The translations under genes were made by a program, and so were the position numbers. From assembly GCA_946408145.1 (NCBI GenBank), contig CAMJQX010000049.1, positions 1 through 9,534 of the forward strand: a DNA stretch of 9,534 bases, given 5' to 3'. Below are positions 1 through 6,096 of this stretch, in pieces (position 1 is the stretch's first letter; each line of letters starts with the position of its first letter). Below the pieces are notes generated by a model. The model saw only the letters and a list, made by a program, of their open reading frames with translations, was not told where the DNA came from and did no database searches. Origin of the DNA: an uncultured Clostridia bacterium (lineage in GTDB: Bacteria > Bacillota_A > Clostridia > Oscillospirales > Oscillospiraceae).

Positions 1-97
1 CGACTCCAGTCGGACGTTGGAAGCAGCGAAACAGAACTTAGGCGACCCACCTGCCTATTTGTGCAGGTTATAATAGGGCCGACACGGCATGCGCGGA
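1..97 (+). ncRNA. 3' part of a structured ncRNA, possibly 6S RNA (ssrS)
   Basis: No convincing reading frame covers this stretch. It contains small self-complementary elements (ACCTGC/GCAGGT around an 8-base loop at about 50-69, and GCCG-ACA-CGGC at about 78-88) and runs straight into a strong intrinsic terminator with no stop codon or ribosome binding site in between, as expected for the 3' end of a stable RNA gene. The GGCGACCCACCTGC stretch followed by a GCAGGT arm resembles, from memory, the 3' half of clostridial 6S RNA, the RNA that mimics an open promoter and sequesters the housekeeping RNA polymerase. The 5' half lies outside the window, so the closing stem and central bulge cannot be checked. 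It does not look like tmRNA, RNase P RNA or SRP RNA. The ncRNA call is fairly good; the 6S identity is tentative. Confidence 0.5.
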
Positions 98-100
98 CGG

Positions 101-130
101 CTCCCCCGGGGAAACCCGGGGGAGTTTTTT
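101..130 (+). terminator. Intrinsic terminator of the upstream ncRNA
   Basis: A perfect 10-bp stem (CTCCCCCGGG at 101-110 pairing with 115-124), a GAAA tetraloop (111-114) and six T residues (125-130). It points along the plus strand and ends the RNA gene that enters from the left edge. Confidence 0.93.
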
Positions 131-149
131 GCGCGCATCGCTGTTCAGC

Positions 150-188
150 AAAGGATCGACCGCCCGCAGGACGGGCGGTCGATCCTTT
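150..188 (-). terminator. Terminator hairpin after the flavoprotein gene, possibly bidirectional
   Basis: A perfect 17-bp inverted repeat (150-166 with 172-188) around a 5-base loop, starting 27 bases beyond the flavoprotein stop codon. The stem ends in AAA/TTT in both orientations, so it could stop transcription from either side. The T run is only three long and is part of the stem, so it is weaker than the textbook form. It sits between two convergent transcription units. Confidence 0.72.
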
Positions 189-215
189 ATCGGAAATGGG
201 AGAGGGCGATCAGCC

Positions 216-2333
216 TCAGCCGGCGAACTTCGCTGCGGCGTTGGCGCCCGCCAGACGGCCGGAGGTCAGGGACCAGCCCTGCGCGCAGCCGCCGTAGGTG
301 ACATATGCCTTATTGGACTCGTTGAGCGTGCCCAGGGACTCGTTGCCGACCACGTAGACGTTCTCGACCGGGGTGCCGTCCTCCTTGAGGAGGTTGATGT
401 TGGTGTCGACGTCCATGCCGCCGCAGGTGCTGTAGACGTAAGCGGCGCCCTTGATGGCCCAGATCTTGCCCTCGGTCTGGCCGTGCACGTCGTCAAGCTT
501 GATCTCGAAGCCGAGCTGATTGCCCAGATCCTCGAGGGAGTCGGCGATGAACACGTCGTTGAAGGCCTGGCCCATGGCCATGATCTCGTCGAGATTGGCG
601 ACGGGCGTGCCCTCCTCATAGCTGCCGCCCTGGCCGAAGAACATCGGGGCGATGAACTGGATCAGGCCGTTTTCCTTGATGGAATTGTACTCGGCCTCGT
701 TGATGAGGACATAGTAGTTGGCGCCGGCCTCCCAGGCGTTGAAGGCGATGCCGAGGCCGTTGTAGTTGCCGTCGAAGCTCTCGCCCTTCGAGTCGATGAG
801 CTGGTAGTTGAGATCCTGCACCAGGGAGGTCAGGATGCTCTTGTCGTCGTTGGAGTAATCTTCGGAGCGGACGATGGTGTCGAGCGCGGCGATATGGTCC
901 TCCACCGCGACGTCGGGATTGTACAGCGCGCCGCCGAGCTTGAGGCACTCACGGATGCCGAAGCCGTCGCACTGGGTCATGCCCTTGGTGTGCCACACGG
1001 CGCCGGTGTACTTCATGGTCATCTCGGCGTTGCCGATGTAGCCGCCGGAGGCGATGATCACGGAGTCGCCGTAGACCTTGTAGACGGTACCGTCATAGTA
1101 CTCGGCCTCCACGCCGATCACCTTGCCCTCCTCGTCGAGGATGAGGGACTTCGCGGTCAGCTCGGTCATGTAGTCGTTCTTCTCGTTCATGGCCTTGGCC
1201 GTGGTCAGGGCGTTGTTGTAGGCGTTGTCCTTGTCCATGTACATGGTCCACAGGGGCCAGCCGTGGTAGTCATAGAAGGCGAACATGCTGGGCAGGAACT
1301 GGAAGCCCCAGTTGTCGGCAAGCCAGGCGAGGGTCTGGCCGGACTCCTCGATGAAGAGGCGGACGATCTCGGCCTTGGCGTCGCCGTCGGTGTACTCCAT
1401 CCAGGCGTCGAACAGCTCATCGGGATCCACATAGGGCTCGCCGCCGTTGTTCTCGACCTGGTGGGGCGGGTTGACGCCGAGCGGGCCGGCGGTGTTGGTG
1501 CCGTTGCCGCCGATCTTGGCAGCGGCCTCCATGCCGAAGACCGTCGCGCCGTTCTCGGCCGCGCTGATGTAGGAGGCCATGCCGGAGGCGCCGAGGCCGA
1601 CCACGATCACGTCATAGTCCCTGAGCTCGACGACGGCGTCGCTCTTCGGGATGTCAGTGTACCACTCGTCGGAATTGCCGCCGTTGGCGTCAATGATCTT
1701 GGCGATAACGGTCTTGGCCGCGTTGGAGGAGACGGTCGCGCCGGTGATGTTGTCGACGCCGAGGCTCTGCGCCTCGATGATGCGCGGGAAGAGGAAGTCC
1801 TCGACCGTCTTGTAGATCGTGTTGTACTCGTCCTCGTCGGCCTGGGTCGCCGAGCCGGCGCAGACGGTCTCGATCTTGGTGATGGCGTTGCCCTCAAAGG
1901 TGACGGCAAGCTCCATCTCCTTCATGATGCCGAAGGACGGGGCCTTGGCGTTGTAGGTGCCGTCGGCCACGGGGGCCTTCTCGCCGCCCTCGGCGCCGGC
2001 AGCCTGGGCAAGAGCCTTCTCCACGGCGATGCGGATGGCGTGGCTGGTGATGGATGCGCCGGAGACGCCGTCGATGTCGGCGCCCTGCGCGAGTACCTGC
2101 GCGATGAACTCCTCGTCGTGCGAGGCTCCGATGCCCGGCGTCTCGCCGGAGGTGTCGAGCTGCACGTCGGTAATGCCGTTCTCGTCCACCGTCAGGGTGA
2201 CGACGACCGTACCCATGCCGGAAGCCTCTCCGGTATAGGTGCCGGGCGTGTAGGCGCCCTCGGCAGAGGCCGCCGCGCTCATGGTCGAGAGCAGCATGAC
2301 CAGGCAGAGCAGCATGGCCAGTGTTTTCTTCAT
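216..2333 (-). CDS. Secreted flavoprotein: two FMN-binding domains plus fumarate-reductase-like FAD domain
   Basis: Predicted 705-residue exported reductase; the substrate is unknown. A Sec signal peptide (MKK, hydrophobic core, AxA-type site near residue 24) has no lipobox. Two FMN_bind domains follow (about 30-111 and 128-215). Each ends in the ApbE flavinylation pattern D-x-x-S/T-G-A-S/T-x-S/T: SGASIT with Thr96 and TGATVS with Ser202 as likely covalent FMN acceptors. From about 239 comes an FAD/fumarate reductase-type domain with dinucleotide motif VGLGASG and the GGYIGNAEM segment near 430. Family knowledge: such proteins carry electrons from surface flavins to an organic acceptor in anaerobic respiration. 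Oddity: the usual catalytic GKRF...E segment reads GESFDGN (about 517-523), and the C-terminal HGxNR-type segment reads LNESNK, so both expected arginines are absent. The start at 2333 is preferred over an ATG six bases upstream because the AAGGAAGG site touches that upstream codon. The gene has its own promoter and terminator. ApbE is not in the window. Confidence 0.9.
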   Translation of the reverse strand: MKKTLAMLLCLVMLLSTMSAAASAEGAYTPGTYTGEASGMGTVVVTLTVDENGITDVQLDTSGETPGIGASHDEEFIAQVLAQGADIDGVSGASITSHAIRIAVEKALAQAAGAEGGEKAPVADGTYNAKAPSFGIMKEMELAVTFEGNAITKIETVCAGSATQADEDEYNTIYKTVEDFLFPRIIEAQSLGVDNITGATVSSNAAKTVIAKIIDANGGNSDEWYTDIPKSDAVVELRDYDVIVVGLGASGMASYISAAENGATVFGMEAAAKIGGNGTNTAGPLGVNPPHQVENNGGEPYVDPDELFDAWMEYTDGDAKAEIVRLFIEESGQTLAWLADNWGFQFLPSMFAFYDYHGWPLWTMYMDKDNAYNNALTTAKAMNEKNDYMTELTAKSLILDEEGKVIGVEAEYYDGTVYKVYGDSVIIASGGYIGNAEMTMKYTGAVWHTKGMTQCDGFGIRECLKLGGALYNPDVAVEDHIAALDTIVRSEDYSNDDKSILTSLVQDLNYQLIDSKGESFDGNYNGLGIAFNAWEAGANYYVLINEAEYNSIKENGLIQFIAPMFFGQGGSYEEGTPVANLDEIMAMGQAFNDVFIADSLEDLGNQLGFEIKLDDVHGQTEGKIWAIKGAAYVYSTCGGMDVDTNINLLKEDGTPVENVYVVGNESLGTLNESNKAYVTYGGCAQGWSLTSGRLAGANAAAKFAG

Positions 2334-2339
2334 AAACAT

Positions 2340-2348
2340 CCTTCCTTT
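2340..2348 (-). promoter_or_regulatory. Ribosome binding site deciding the flavoprotein start
   Basis: AAAGGAAGG lies directly against the ATG at 2339 but six bases before the in-frame ATG at 2333. The second spacing is the workable one, and it also gives a cleaner Met-Lys-Lys signal-peptide N terminus. Confidence 0.7.
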
Positions 2349-2384
2349 CAGAATATTTGGAGTTGGGGGATACCCACTGCGTTA

Positions 2385-2413
2385 ATTTTATCACGATCGA
2401 CAGGCGCTGTAAA
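2385..2413 (-). promoter_or_regulatory. SigA-type promoter of the flavoprotein gene
   Basis: On the minus strand, TTTACA (2413-2408) and TAAAAT (2390-2385) are separated by exactly 17 bases, with TGA directly before the -10 giving an extended -10 element. Transcription would start near 2378, leaving a leader of about 45 bases. I saw no obvious operator beside it. Confidence 0.75.
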
Positions 2414-2518
2414 TCCTGAATTTGGACAGCGGCGGCTTTTTTTCGCCCCTTGTCTCAGACTGTAGACAAACCCAGCGCGACCAGAATGGACGCGCATGGG
2501 GAGAGCGCGAGAGGAAGA
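2414..2518. other. Intergenic stretch with no gene seen
   Basis: This is the left part of the 385-base gap between the flavoprotein and RCC1-like genes. No reading frame with a ribosome binding site was found on either strand. The only structure is a weak inverted repeat, TTGTCT/AGACAA, around 2450-2469 and a T7 run at about 2437-2443. The rest of the gap is listed as separate palindromes. Confidence 0.6.
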
Positions 2519-2553
2519 TTCCCCCGGCGGGGGAAATGTCAGCGAAGCTGACA
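2519..2553. repeat. Tandem short palindromes, REP-like intergenic element
   Basis: Two adjacent perfect 7-bp hairpins with 3-base loops: TTCCCCC-GGC-GGGGGAA (2519-2535) and TGTCAGC-GAA-GCTGACA (2537-2553), followed by a G-rich AAAAGGGGGGC tail. From memory, a purine-rich tail after GTCAGC...GCTGAC hairpins is common in dispersed intergenic repeats of gut clostridia. Copy number cannot be judged from this window. Confidence 0.55.
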
Positions 2554-2597
2554 AAAGGGGGGCGGAGATGGTAGTCCCCTTTCGCGTTACAATCCTT

Positions 2598-2635
2598 GCG
2601 AAAATGGGAACTTTTTCGGAAGTTTCCATTTTCGC
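2598..2635. repeat. 16-bp inverted repeat, stem-loop
   Basis: GCGAAAATGGGAACTT (2598-2613) pairs with 2620-2635 across a 6-base loop, with a single G/T wobble position. Four T residues follow on the plus strand, but no plus-strand gene lies upstream. It may be part of a composite repeat or a secondary stop signal in the tail of the minus-strand operon. Confidence 0.65.
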
Positions 2636-2638
2636 TTT

Positions 2639-2669
2639 TCAAGCTGTCGACAAAGTGTCGACAGCTTGA
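2639..2669. repeat. 14-bp perfect inverted repeat around GTCGAC
   Basis: TCAAGCTGTCGACA (2639-2652) is the exact reverse complement of 2656-2669, with loop AAG. There is no T run on either side. It lies one base from the next, longer hairpin and three bases from the previous one, making a row of three stem-loops downstream of the RCC1-like gene. Confidence 0.7.
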
Positions 2670-2670
2670 G

Positions 2671-2710
2671 ACAACAGGCGGCGTCCCCGTGCGGGGACGC
2701 CGCCTGTTGT
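2671..2710 (-). terminator. Long hairpin at the end of the five-gene minus-strand operon
   Basis: A perfect 18-bp stem (2671-2688 with 2693-2710) and a 4-base loop begin 14 bases after the stop codon of the RCC1-like gene. Position and stability suit a transcript end or RNA-stabilising structure. No T tract follows on the minus strand, so classical intrinsic termination is not proven. Confidence 0.6.
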
Positions 2711-2724
2711 CCGATCTGCCTTCA

Positions 2725-3936
2725 TCAGTAGAAATTGCACTGCCCGCGGCTGTTGTCGCCCGCGGCGATCAGCGTGCCGTCCCAGCGGAGCGCGACGATG
2801 TGGTCGGTGTACTCTCCCTGCGCGGGATAGACCCACTGCACGTCGCGCCAGCCGGCGAGCTGCCGGAGGTAGTCCAGAGTTTCGAACTCCCCGCCGGTGG
2901 TGAGCAGCGTCCCGTCTTCCCGCAGGCCGATGGTGTAGTCGCTGCCGCTGAAGAGCTCATACACGCCGGACCAGCCGCGGAAGTCCCACTGTCCGTAAGG
3001 CTCGACCCCGTCATAGCTGGTGACGGCCGCGATCGTGCCGTCGCCGCGCAGGCCGACCGGCACGTAGCGCCACGCGCCGTCAAAGCCGAGCTCGACGATG
3101 TTCTGCCAGCTTCCGACCTGCTGCAGGCGGTAGTCGTTCCGGTAGTACTCGTCGTCGAAGTTCGCGGCGACCGTGCCGTCCCAGCGCAGGCCGAACATGG
3201 AGTCCGGCGCGATGTACAGGGAGGCGACGTCGTTCCAGCCGCGGCGGTTCTGGCCGAGCACGGTGTCGGGCCGGATGGCGTAGAAGCCGCAGTAGCTGCA
3301 GTAGATGTCGCTGACCTGCCGCCAGTCGTAGATGCTGCCGGAGCCCGCGCCCCAATAACCGCTGCCGTCGAGCAGCGCCTGGTTGTCGGTCGCAAGCACG
3401 GTCCCGTCCTCCGTCAGCCCGACGATCAGGCCCCAGCCGTCGGTGTCGATGTCCAGAAGCGGCTGCGTCCAGCTGCAGGCGATGCTTGCCGCGCTGTAGG
3501 CCTCGTCGCCGATGGAGACCGTGTAGTAGCCCCCGTCGTAGCGCAGGCCGAGGCACTGGTAATTCTTGATGACGACCTTCCAAACATCTCTCCACGTTGA
3601 GACGTCGCTCTGTTCAAAATATGTTTCATACTGGTCATCCGCGCTCTGCAGCAGGCTCAGGAAGACGCGGCCGTCGGCCGTATGGCCGACCAGATATCTG
3701 CCGCTCTCCTGCGTCTCGATCCACTCGACATCCGACCAGCCGCGCGTCTCCCAGGAGGCGGGGAAGCTCGGATCGCCGGCGTAGAGCACCGTGCCGTCCA
3801 TGCGAAGGGCGACGGTGCAGCCCTGCACGCAGACTACATTCATGATATCGGACCACTGCCCGGCGGCGGAGGCCGGCATGCTCATCACGGCGAAGAGCAG
3901 GATCAGCGCGCAGAGAAGCGCAAGCGTTCTTTTCAT
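2725..3936 (-). CDS. Secreted RCC1-like repeat protein
   Basis: A 403-residue exported protein of unknown function. Residues 1-24 form a Sec signal peptide (MKRTLALLCALILLF core, ASA-type cleavage site, no lipobox cysteine). The rest is made of roughly 40-47-residue units, each with a LRxDGT-type turn, often with a GW-x-D-V segment. Turns are seen near residues 47, 88, 134, 177, 253, 299, 341 and 386, with a degenerate one near 224. This is the signature of RCC1-type beta propellers, with the classic end LRWDGTLIAAGDN. Family knowledge: bacterial RCC1-repeat proteins are mostly uncharacterised and serve as extracellular interaction scaffolds. The start is placed at 3936 because the signal peptide begins there, after AAAGGAAGAG; an upstream extension adds only charged residues. 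It follows the MoaE-like gene by 29 bases and is the last gene of the operon. Trp and Tyr are abundant. Confidence 0.82.
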   Translation of the reverse strand: MKRTLALLCALILLFAVMSMPASAAGQWSDIMNVVCVQGCTVALRMDGTVLYAGDPSFPASWETRGWSDVEWIETQESGRYLVGHTADGRVFLSLLQSADDQYETYFEQSDVSTWRDVWKVVIKNYQCLGLRYDGGYYTVSIGDEAYSAASIACSWTQPLLDIDTDGWGLIVGLTEDGTVLATDNQALLDGSGYWGAGSGSIYDWRQVSDIYCSYCGFYAIRPDTVLGQNRRGWNDVASLYIAPDSMFGLRWDGTVAANFDDEYYRNDYRLQQVGSWQNIVELGFDGAWRYVPVGLRGDGTIAAVTSYDGVEPYGQWDFRGWSGVYELFSGSDYTIGLREDGTLLTTGGEFETLDYLRQLAGWRDVQWVYPAQGEYTDHIVALRWDGTLIAAGDNSRGQCNFY

Positions 3937-3965
3937 GTCGTCTCTCTTCCTTTCTGGGCAGGCGC

Positions 3966-4364
3966 TCAGCCCTCGCTGATCTCGATCTCGCTGACGCACT
4001 CGTTTTTGAGCCTGCCCACGAGAAACTGCAGCGCGTCGATCACATGCGGGCGGATGTCGCCGCCGACGAGGACGAACATGATGTCGTCGCCGAGCTCCAG
4101 CTCACCCTCGTTGAGCCAGATGCGGACATAGTGGATGCCCACCAGCGCTTTCGTCTCCTCAACGGCGGCCGCGGCCTTCGCGGCGTCATAGCCGAAGCGC
4201 ATGCCGCACACCGGGGCGGCGCCTTCCGCGCCATAGCGCACCTGCGCCTTCGCCGTCCGACGCACCACGCCGTTGTGCGCGAGGAACATCCCGCAGCGCG
4301 CCGCCTCCGGCGAGGCCTTGGCCTCGCGCAGCCACGCGTCCATGGACGGAGATTCCTTTTTCAT
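3966..4364 (-). CDS. MoaE-like protein (molybdopterin synthase large subunit family)
   Basis: 132 residues, close to MoaE length. MoaE joins MoaD-thiocarboxylate to convert precursor Z (cPMP) into molybdopterin. The family resemblance is strongest in the C-terminal half: the NEGELELGDDIMFVLVGGDIR segment (about residues 85-105) matches the HRxGEL-xxGD-xxxV...HR block of MoaE, and Lys120 matches the first active-site lysine (K119 in E. coli). The second lysine (E. coli K126, in the PxWKxE segment) is replaced: the end reads KNECVSEIE with Ile127 at that place. No moaD, moaA or other cofactor gene is nearby. The ATG at 4364 follows AAAGGAGG by 7 bases and overlaps the mutY stop as ATGA, so the two are translationally coupled. 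It could be a true MoaE or a relative with another role; I favour the cautious family call. Confidence 0.75.
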   Translation of the reverse strand: MKKESPSMDAWLREAKASPEAARCGMFLAHNGVVRRTAKAQVRYGAEGAAPVCGMRFGYDAAKAAAAVEETKALVGIHYVRIWLNEGELELGDDIMFVLVGGDIRPHVIDALQFLVGRLKNECVSEIEISEG

Positions 4365-5422
4365 CTGCAGTCCTCCTTTGAACAGGATTCCAATACCTTT
4401 TGATAATACCGCAGCGCAGTGGGGACGGGATAGCGCTCCCGCAGCTCCGCGGCCGTGACCCATTGAAAGCCCGGCAGCAGCTCCGCGCAGTCGATCACAT
4501 AGCCGCGCATGTGCCACTCCACGTGGGTGAAGATGTGTGCCGCCTCCCCGCAGGCGCTGCAGCCCAGCGCGCCGGGGACGCGCGCGGCGGCCTCCTCCGC
4601 GCGCAGCGCGGCGGCCTCGCTCGGAAACTCCCACAGCCCCGCGAGCAGCCCCTTGTTCGGGCGGCGGCGGATCGCCCAGCGGTCTCCGCAGCGCAGCAGC
4701 AGCACCGTTCGCTCCTCGATGCGCCGCGGCCGCGGCGGGGCCTTGACGGGGTAGCGCTCGACGCTGTCATCCGCATGGGCGCGGCAGAGCGCGCGCAGCG
4801 GGCAGACGCCGCAGCGTGCCTCGCCGTTCGGGATGCAGACGGTCTCGCCGAGCTCCATGATCCCTTCGGTCAGCAGCGCCGCGTCTTTCCCGGCGGGATA
4901 GACCGCGCGCAGCTGCTCCGTGACCCGGCGGCGGGTCTTCGGCTCCATCACGTCGTCTTCAAAGGCCAGCAGACGGGAGAGCACGCGCAGCACGTTCCCG
5001 TCCACGGCCGGCTCCGGCTCGCCGTAGGCGACCGAGGCGATCGCCCCGGCCGTATAGTCCCCGATGCCGGGCAGCTTTTTCAATTCTCCGGCTCTGCGCG
5101 GCAGCTCGCCGCCGTATTCCGCCATGATCTGCCGGGCTGCCTTTCGGAGATTGCGTGCCCGGCTGTAGTAGCCGAGGCCCTCCCAGAGCTTCATGAGCCG
5201 ATCTTCGTCGACCGCGGCGAGGGAAGCGACGTCCGGCAGCTCGCGCAGAAAGCGCTCGTAATAGGGGATCACGGCCTCGATGCGCGTCTGCTGCAGCATG
5301 ATCTCCGAGATCCAGACATGGTAGGGCGTCGGCGACTCGCGCCAGGGCAGGACGCGGCGGCTCGCGGCGTACCACGCGATCAGCCGCGCCGCGGCTTTTT
5401 GGAGTATCTCTCTGTCTTCCAT
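4361..5422 (-). CDS. mutY: A/G-specific adenine glycosylase MutY
   Basis: 353 residues, normal MutY length. It removes adenine mispaired with 8-oxoguanine, the last safeguard of the GO repair system. Visible parts: catalytic Glu40 in SEIMLQQTRIEAV; the helix-hairpin-helix LPGIGDYTAGAI (118-129) with GPD catalytic Asp141 in VDGNV; a 4Fe-4S cluster from Cys196, Cys204, Cys207 and Cys213; and a C-terminal NUDIX-like 8-oxoG recognition domain from about 236, including IFTHVEWHM near 297-305. The first cysteine spacing is X7 rather than the X6 of E. coli, a variant I associate with clostridial MutY. The start at 5422 follows GGGAG by 8 bases and comes two bases after the Smr stop. The stop overlaps the next gene as ATGA. 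It lies inside an operon with Smr and DUF1653 genes. Confidence 0.95.
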   Translation of the reverse strand: MEDREILQKAAARLIAWYAASRRVLPWRESPTPYHVWISEIMLQQTRIEAVIPYYERFLRELPDVASLAAVDEDRLMKLWEGLGYYSRARNLRKAARQIMAEYGGELPRRAGELKKLPGIGDYTAGAIASVAYGEPEPAVDGNVLRVLSRLLAFEDDVMEPKTRRRVTEQLRAVYPAGKDAALLTEGIMELGETVCIPNGEARCGVCPLRALCRAHADDSVERYPVKAPPRPRRIEERTVLLLRCGDRWAIRRRPNKGLLAGLWEFPSEAAALRAEEAAARVPGALGCSACGEAAHIFTHVEWHMRGYVIDCAELLPGFQWVTAAELRERYPVPTALRYYQKVLESCSKEDCR

Positions 5423-5424
5423 GC

Positions 5425-5685
5425 TCACAGCTCCCGCAGGATCAGGTCGGTCTCGCCCGGGTTGAGGCCCAGCTCCACGCGCAGCACCTTCGGGTGCCCG
5501 GCCGCGTGGGCGCGCACGGCGTCGCGCAGGACGGTCCCGCCGTGGTAGCCGTGGATCACGCGCAGGCGGTAGACGCCGGGGCCTGCCCGGCGCAGCTTCG
5601 CGTCGAGCGCGGTGATGGCCTGCTGCTTCGTCATGCAGTGCACATCGAGCTCCCAGAAGGCGCTCCGGTTCAGATCCAGTCTCAT
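5425..5685 (-). CDS. Small Smr-domain protein
   Basis: 86 residues, essentially one stand-alone Smr domain (the C-terminal domain of MutS2). Smr domains are nicking or RNA-cleaving nucleases or nucleic-acid binders. Two family motifs are seen: ELDVHCMTKQQA (12-23), where the usual LDxHG glycine is Cys17, and VIHGYHGGTVLR (43-54), the HGxGxGxLR-type loop, followed by the GLNPGETDLILREL end. The start at 5685 is chosen because GGAG precedes it by 7 bases and the ATG overlaps the DUF1653 stop as ATGA; a longer in-frame version would run through the DUF1653 gene. A role beside MutY in nucleic-acid maintenance is suggested by position only. Confidence 0.85.
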   Translation of the reverse strand: MRLDLNRSAFWELDVHCMTKQQAITALDAKLRRAGPGVYRLRVIHGYHGGTVLRDAVRAHAAGHPKVLRVELGLNPGETDLILREL

Positions 5686-5903
5686 GCCTCGTCTCCGATA
5701 TAGGTAAAGCGGCGTACGCGCTTTCCGTCCCGCTCGACGAGCTCGTTCCACATGGCGGCCGGGCGCACCCAGACCCCGCCCTCTCCGTAGAGCGGGCGGT
5801 AGACCACCATGAGCTCCTCCGTCTCAGAGTGCCGCGCGGTGCAGATGAGCTCGTATTCCTTTCCCTTGAAATGCCGGTAGCGGCCGGGCCTGAATTCGTC
5901 CAT
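5682..5903 (-). CDS. DUF1653 family protein
   Basis: 73 residues. It matches the DUF1653 pattern: GRYRHFKGKEY at the start, ARHSETEELMVVYRPLYG in the middle (23-40), VWVRPAAMW (44-52), and an RRFTYI end. The family is small and soluble with no established function; many members are annotated only as domain-of-unknown-function proteins. The start at 5903 follows GGAGGAA at good spacing; upstream in-frame codons lead into the promoter. It is the first gene of a minus-strand operon and overlaps the Smr gene by four bases. Confidence 0.88.
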   Translation of the reverse strand: MDEFRPGRYRHFKGKEYELICTARHSETEELMVVYRPLYGEGGVWVRPAAMWNELVERDGKRVRRFTYIGDEA

Positions 5904-5936
5904 GGGCAGTTCCTCCGCAGCTCCGTTCTGTAAAAA

Positions 5937-5965
5937 AGCATACCATCCCGCGGCAAAAAATGCAA
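5937..5965 (-). promoter_or_regulatory. Promoter of the DUF1653-smr-mutY-moaE-like-RCC1 operon
   Basis: On the minus strand TTGCAT (5965-5960) and TATGCT (5942-5937) are 17 bases apart, with TGG directly before the -10 (extended -10). The predicted start near 5930 leaves a leader of about 27 bases containing the GGAGGAA site. It lies back to back with the atp promoter. Confidence 0.75.
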
Positions 5966-6023
5966 GCGGCGGAGAAAGGGGAGGCAGCCGGGGAAAAAGC
6001 GGATGATTATTGAAAAAGACGGC

Positions 6024-6052
6024 TTCCCAAAGCGGGGAAAATGAGATATAAT
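6024..6052 (+). promoter_or_regulatory. Promoter of the ATP synthase operon
   Basis: A perfect TATAAT (6047-6052) stands 17 bases after a weaker TTCCCA (6024-6029). The predicted start near 6059 gives a leader of just under 40 bases. The surrounding 6040-6075 stretch is the most AT-rich in the window. No atpI gene precedes atpB. Confidence 0.72.
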
Positions 6053-6082
6053 AATTTAACACTATATGCAATATGTACGAAC

Positions 6083-6090
6083 AGAGGTGA
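6083..6090 (+). promoter_or_regulatory. Ribosome binding site that fixes a TTG start for atpB
   Basis: AGAGGTGA closely matches the 16S anti-Shine-Dalgarno sequence and is followed after six bases by TTG at 6097. An in-frame TGA at 6088 rules out any earlier start, and the nearby ATG at 6090 is in another frame. Confidence 0.7.
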
Positions 6091-6096
6091 TGCGTT

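Noticed and set aside
129..2465. Long plus-strand open frame of 778 codons opposite the flavoprotein gene
   Set aside because: It is an antisense shadow caused by GC-rich codons: low-complexity Val/Gly/Asp/His composition, no family motif, no suitable ribosome binding site. The minus strand has clear domains.
4400..5548. Plus-strand frame of 382 codons opposite mutY
   Set aside because: No motif and atypical composition; mutY on the other strand has full catalytic and iron-sulfur residues.
6010..6015. TTGAAA as the -35 box of the atp operon
   Set aside because: It lies 31 bases before TATAAT, too far. TTCCCA at 6024 has the correct 17-base spacing although it is a weaker match.
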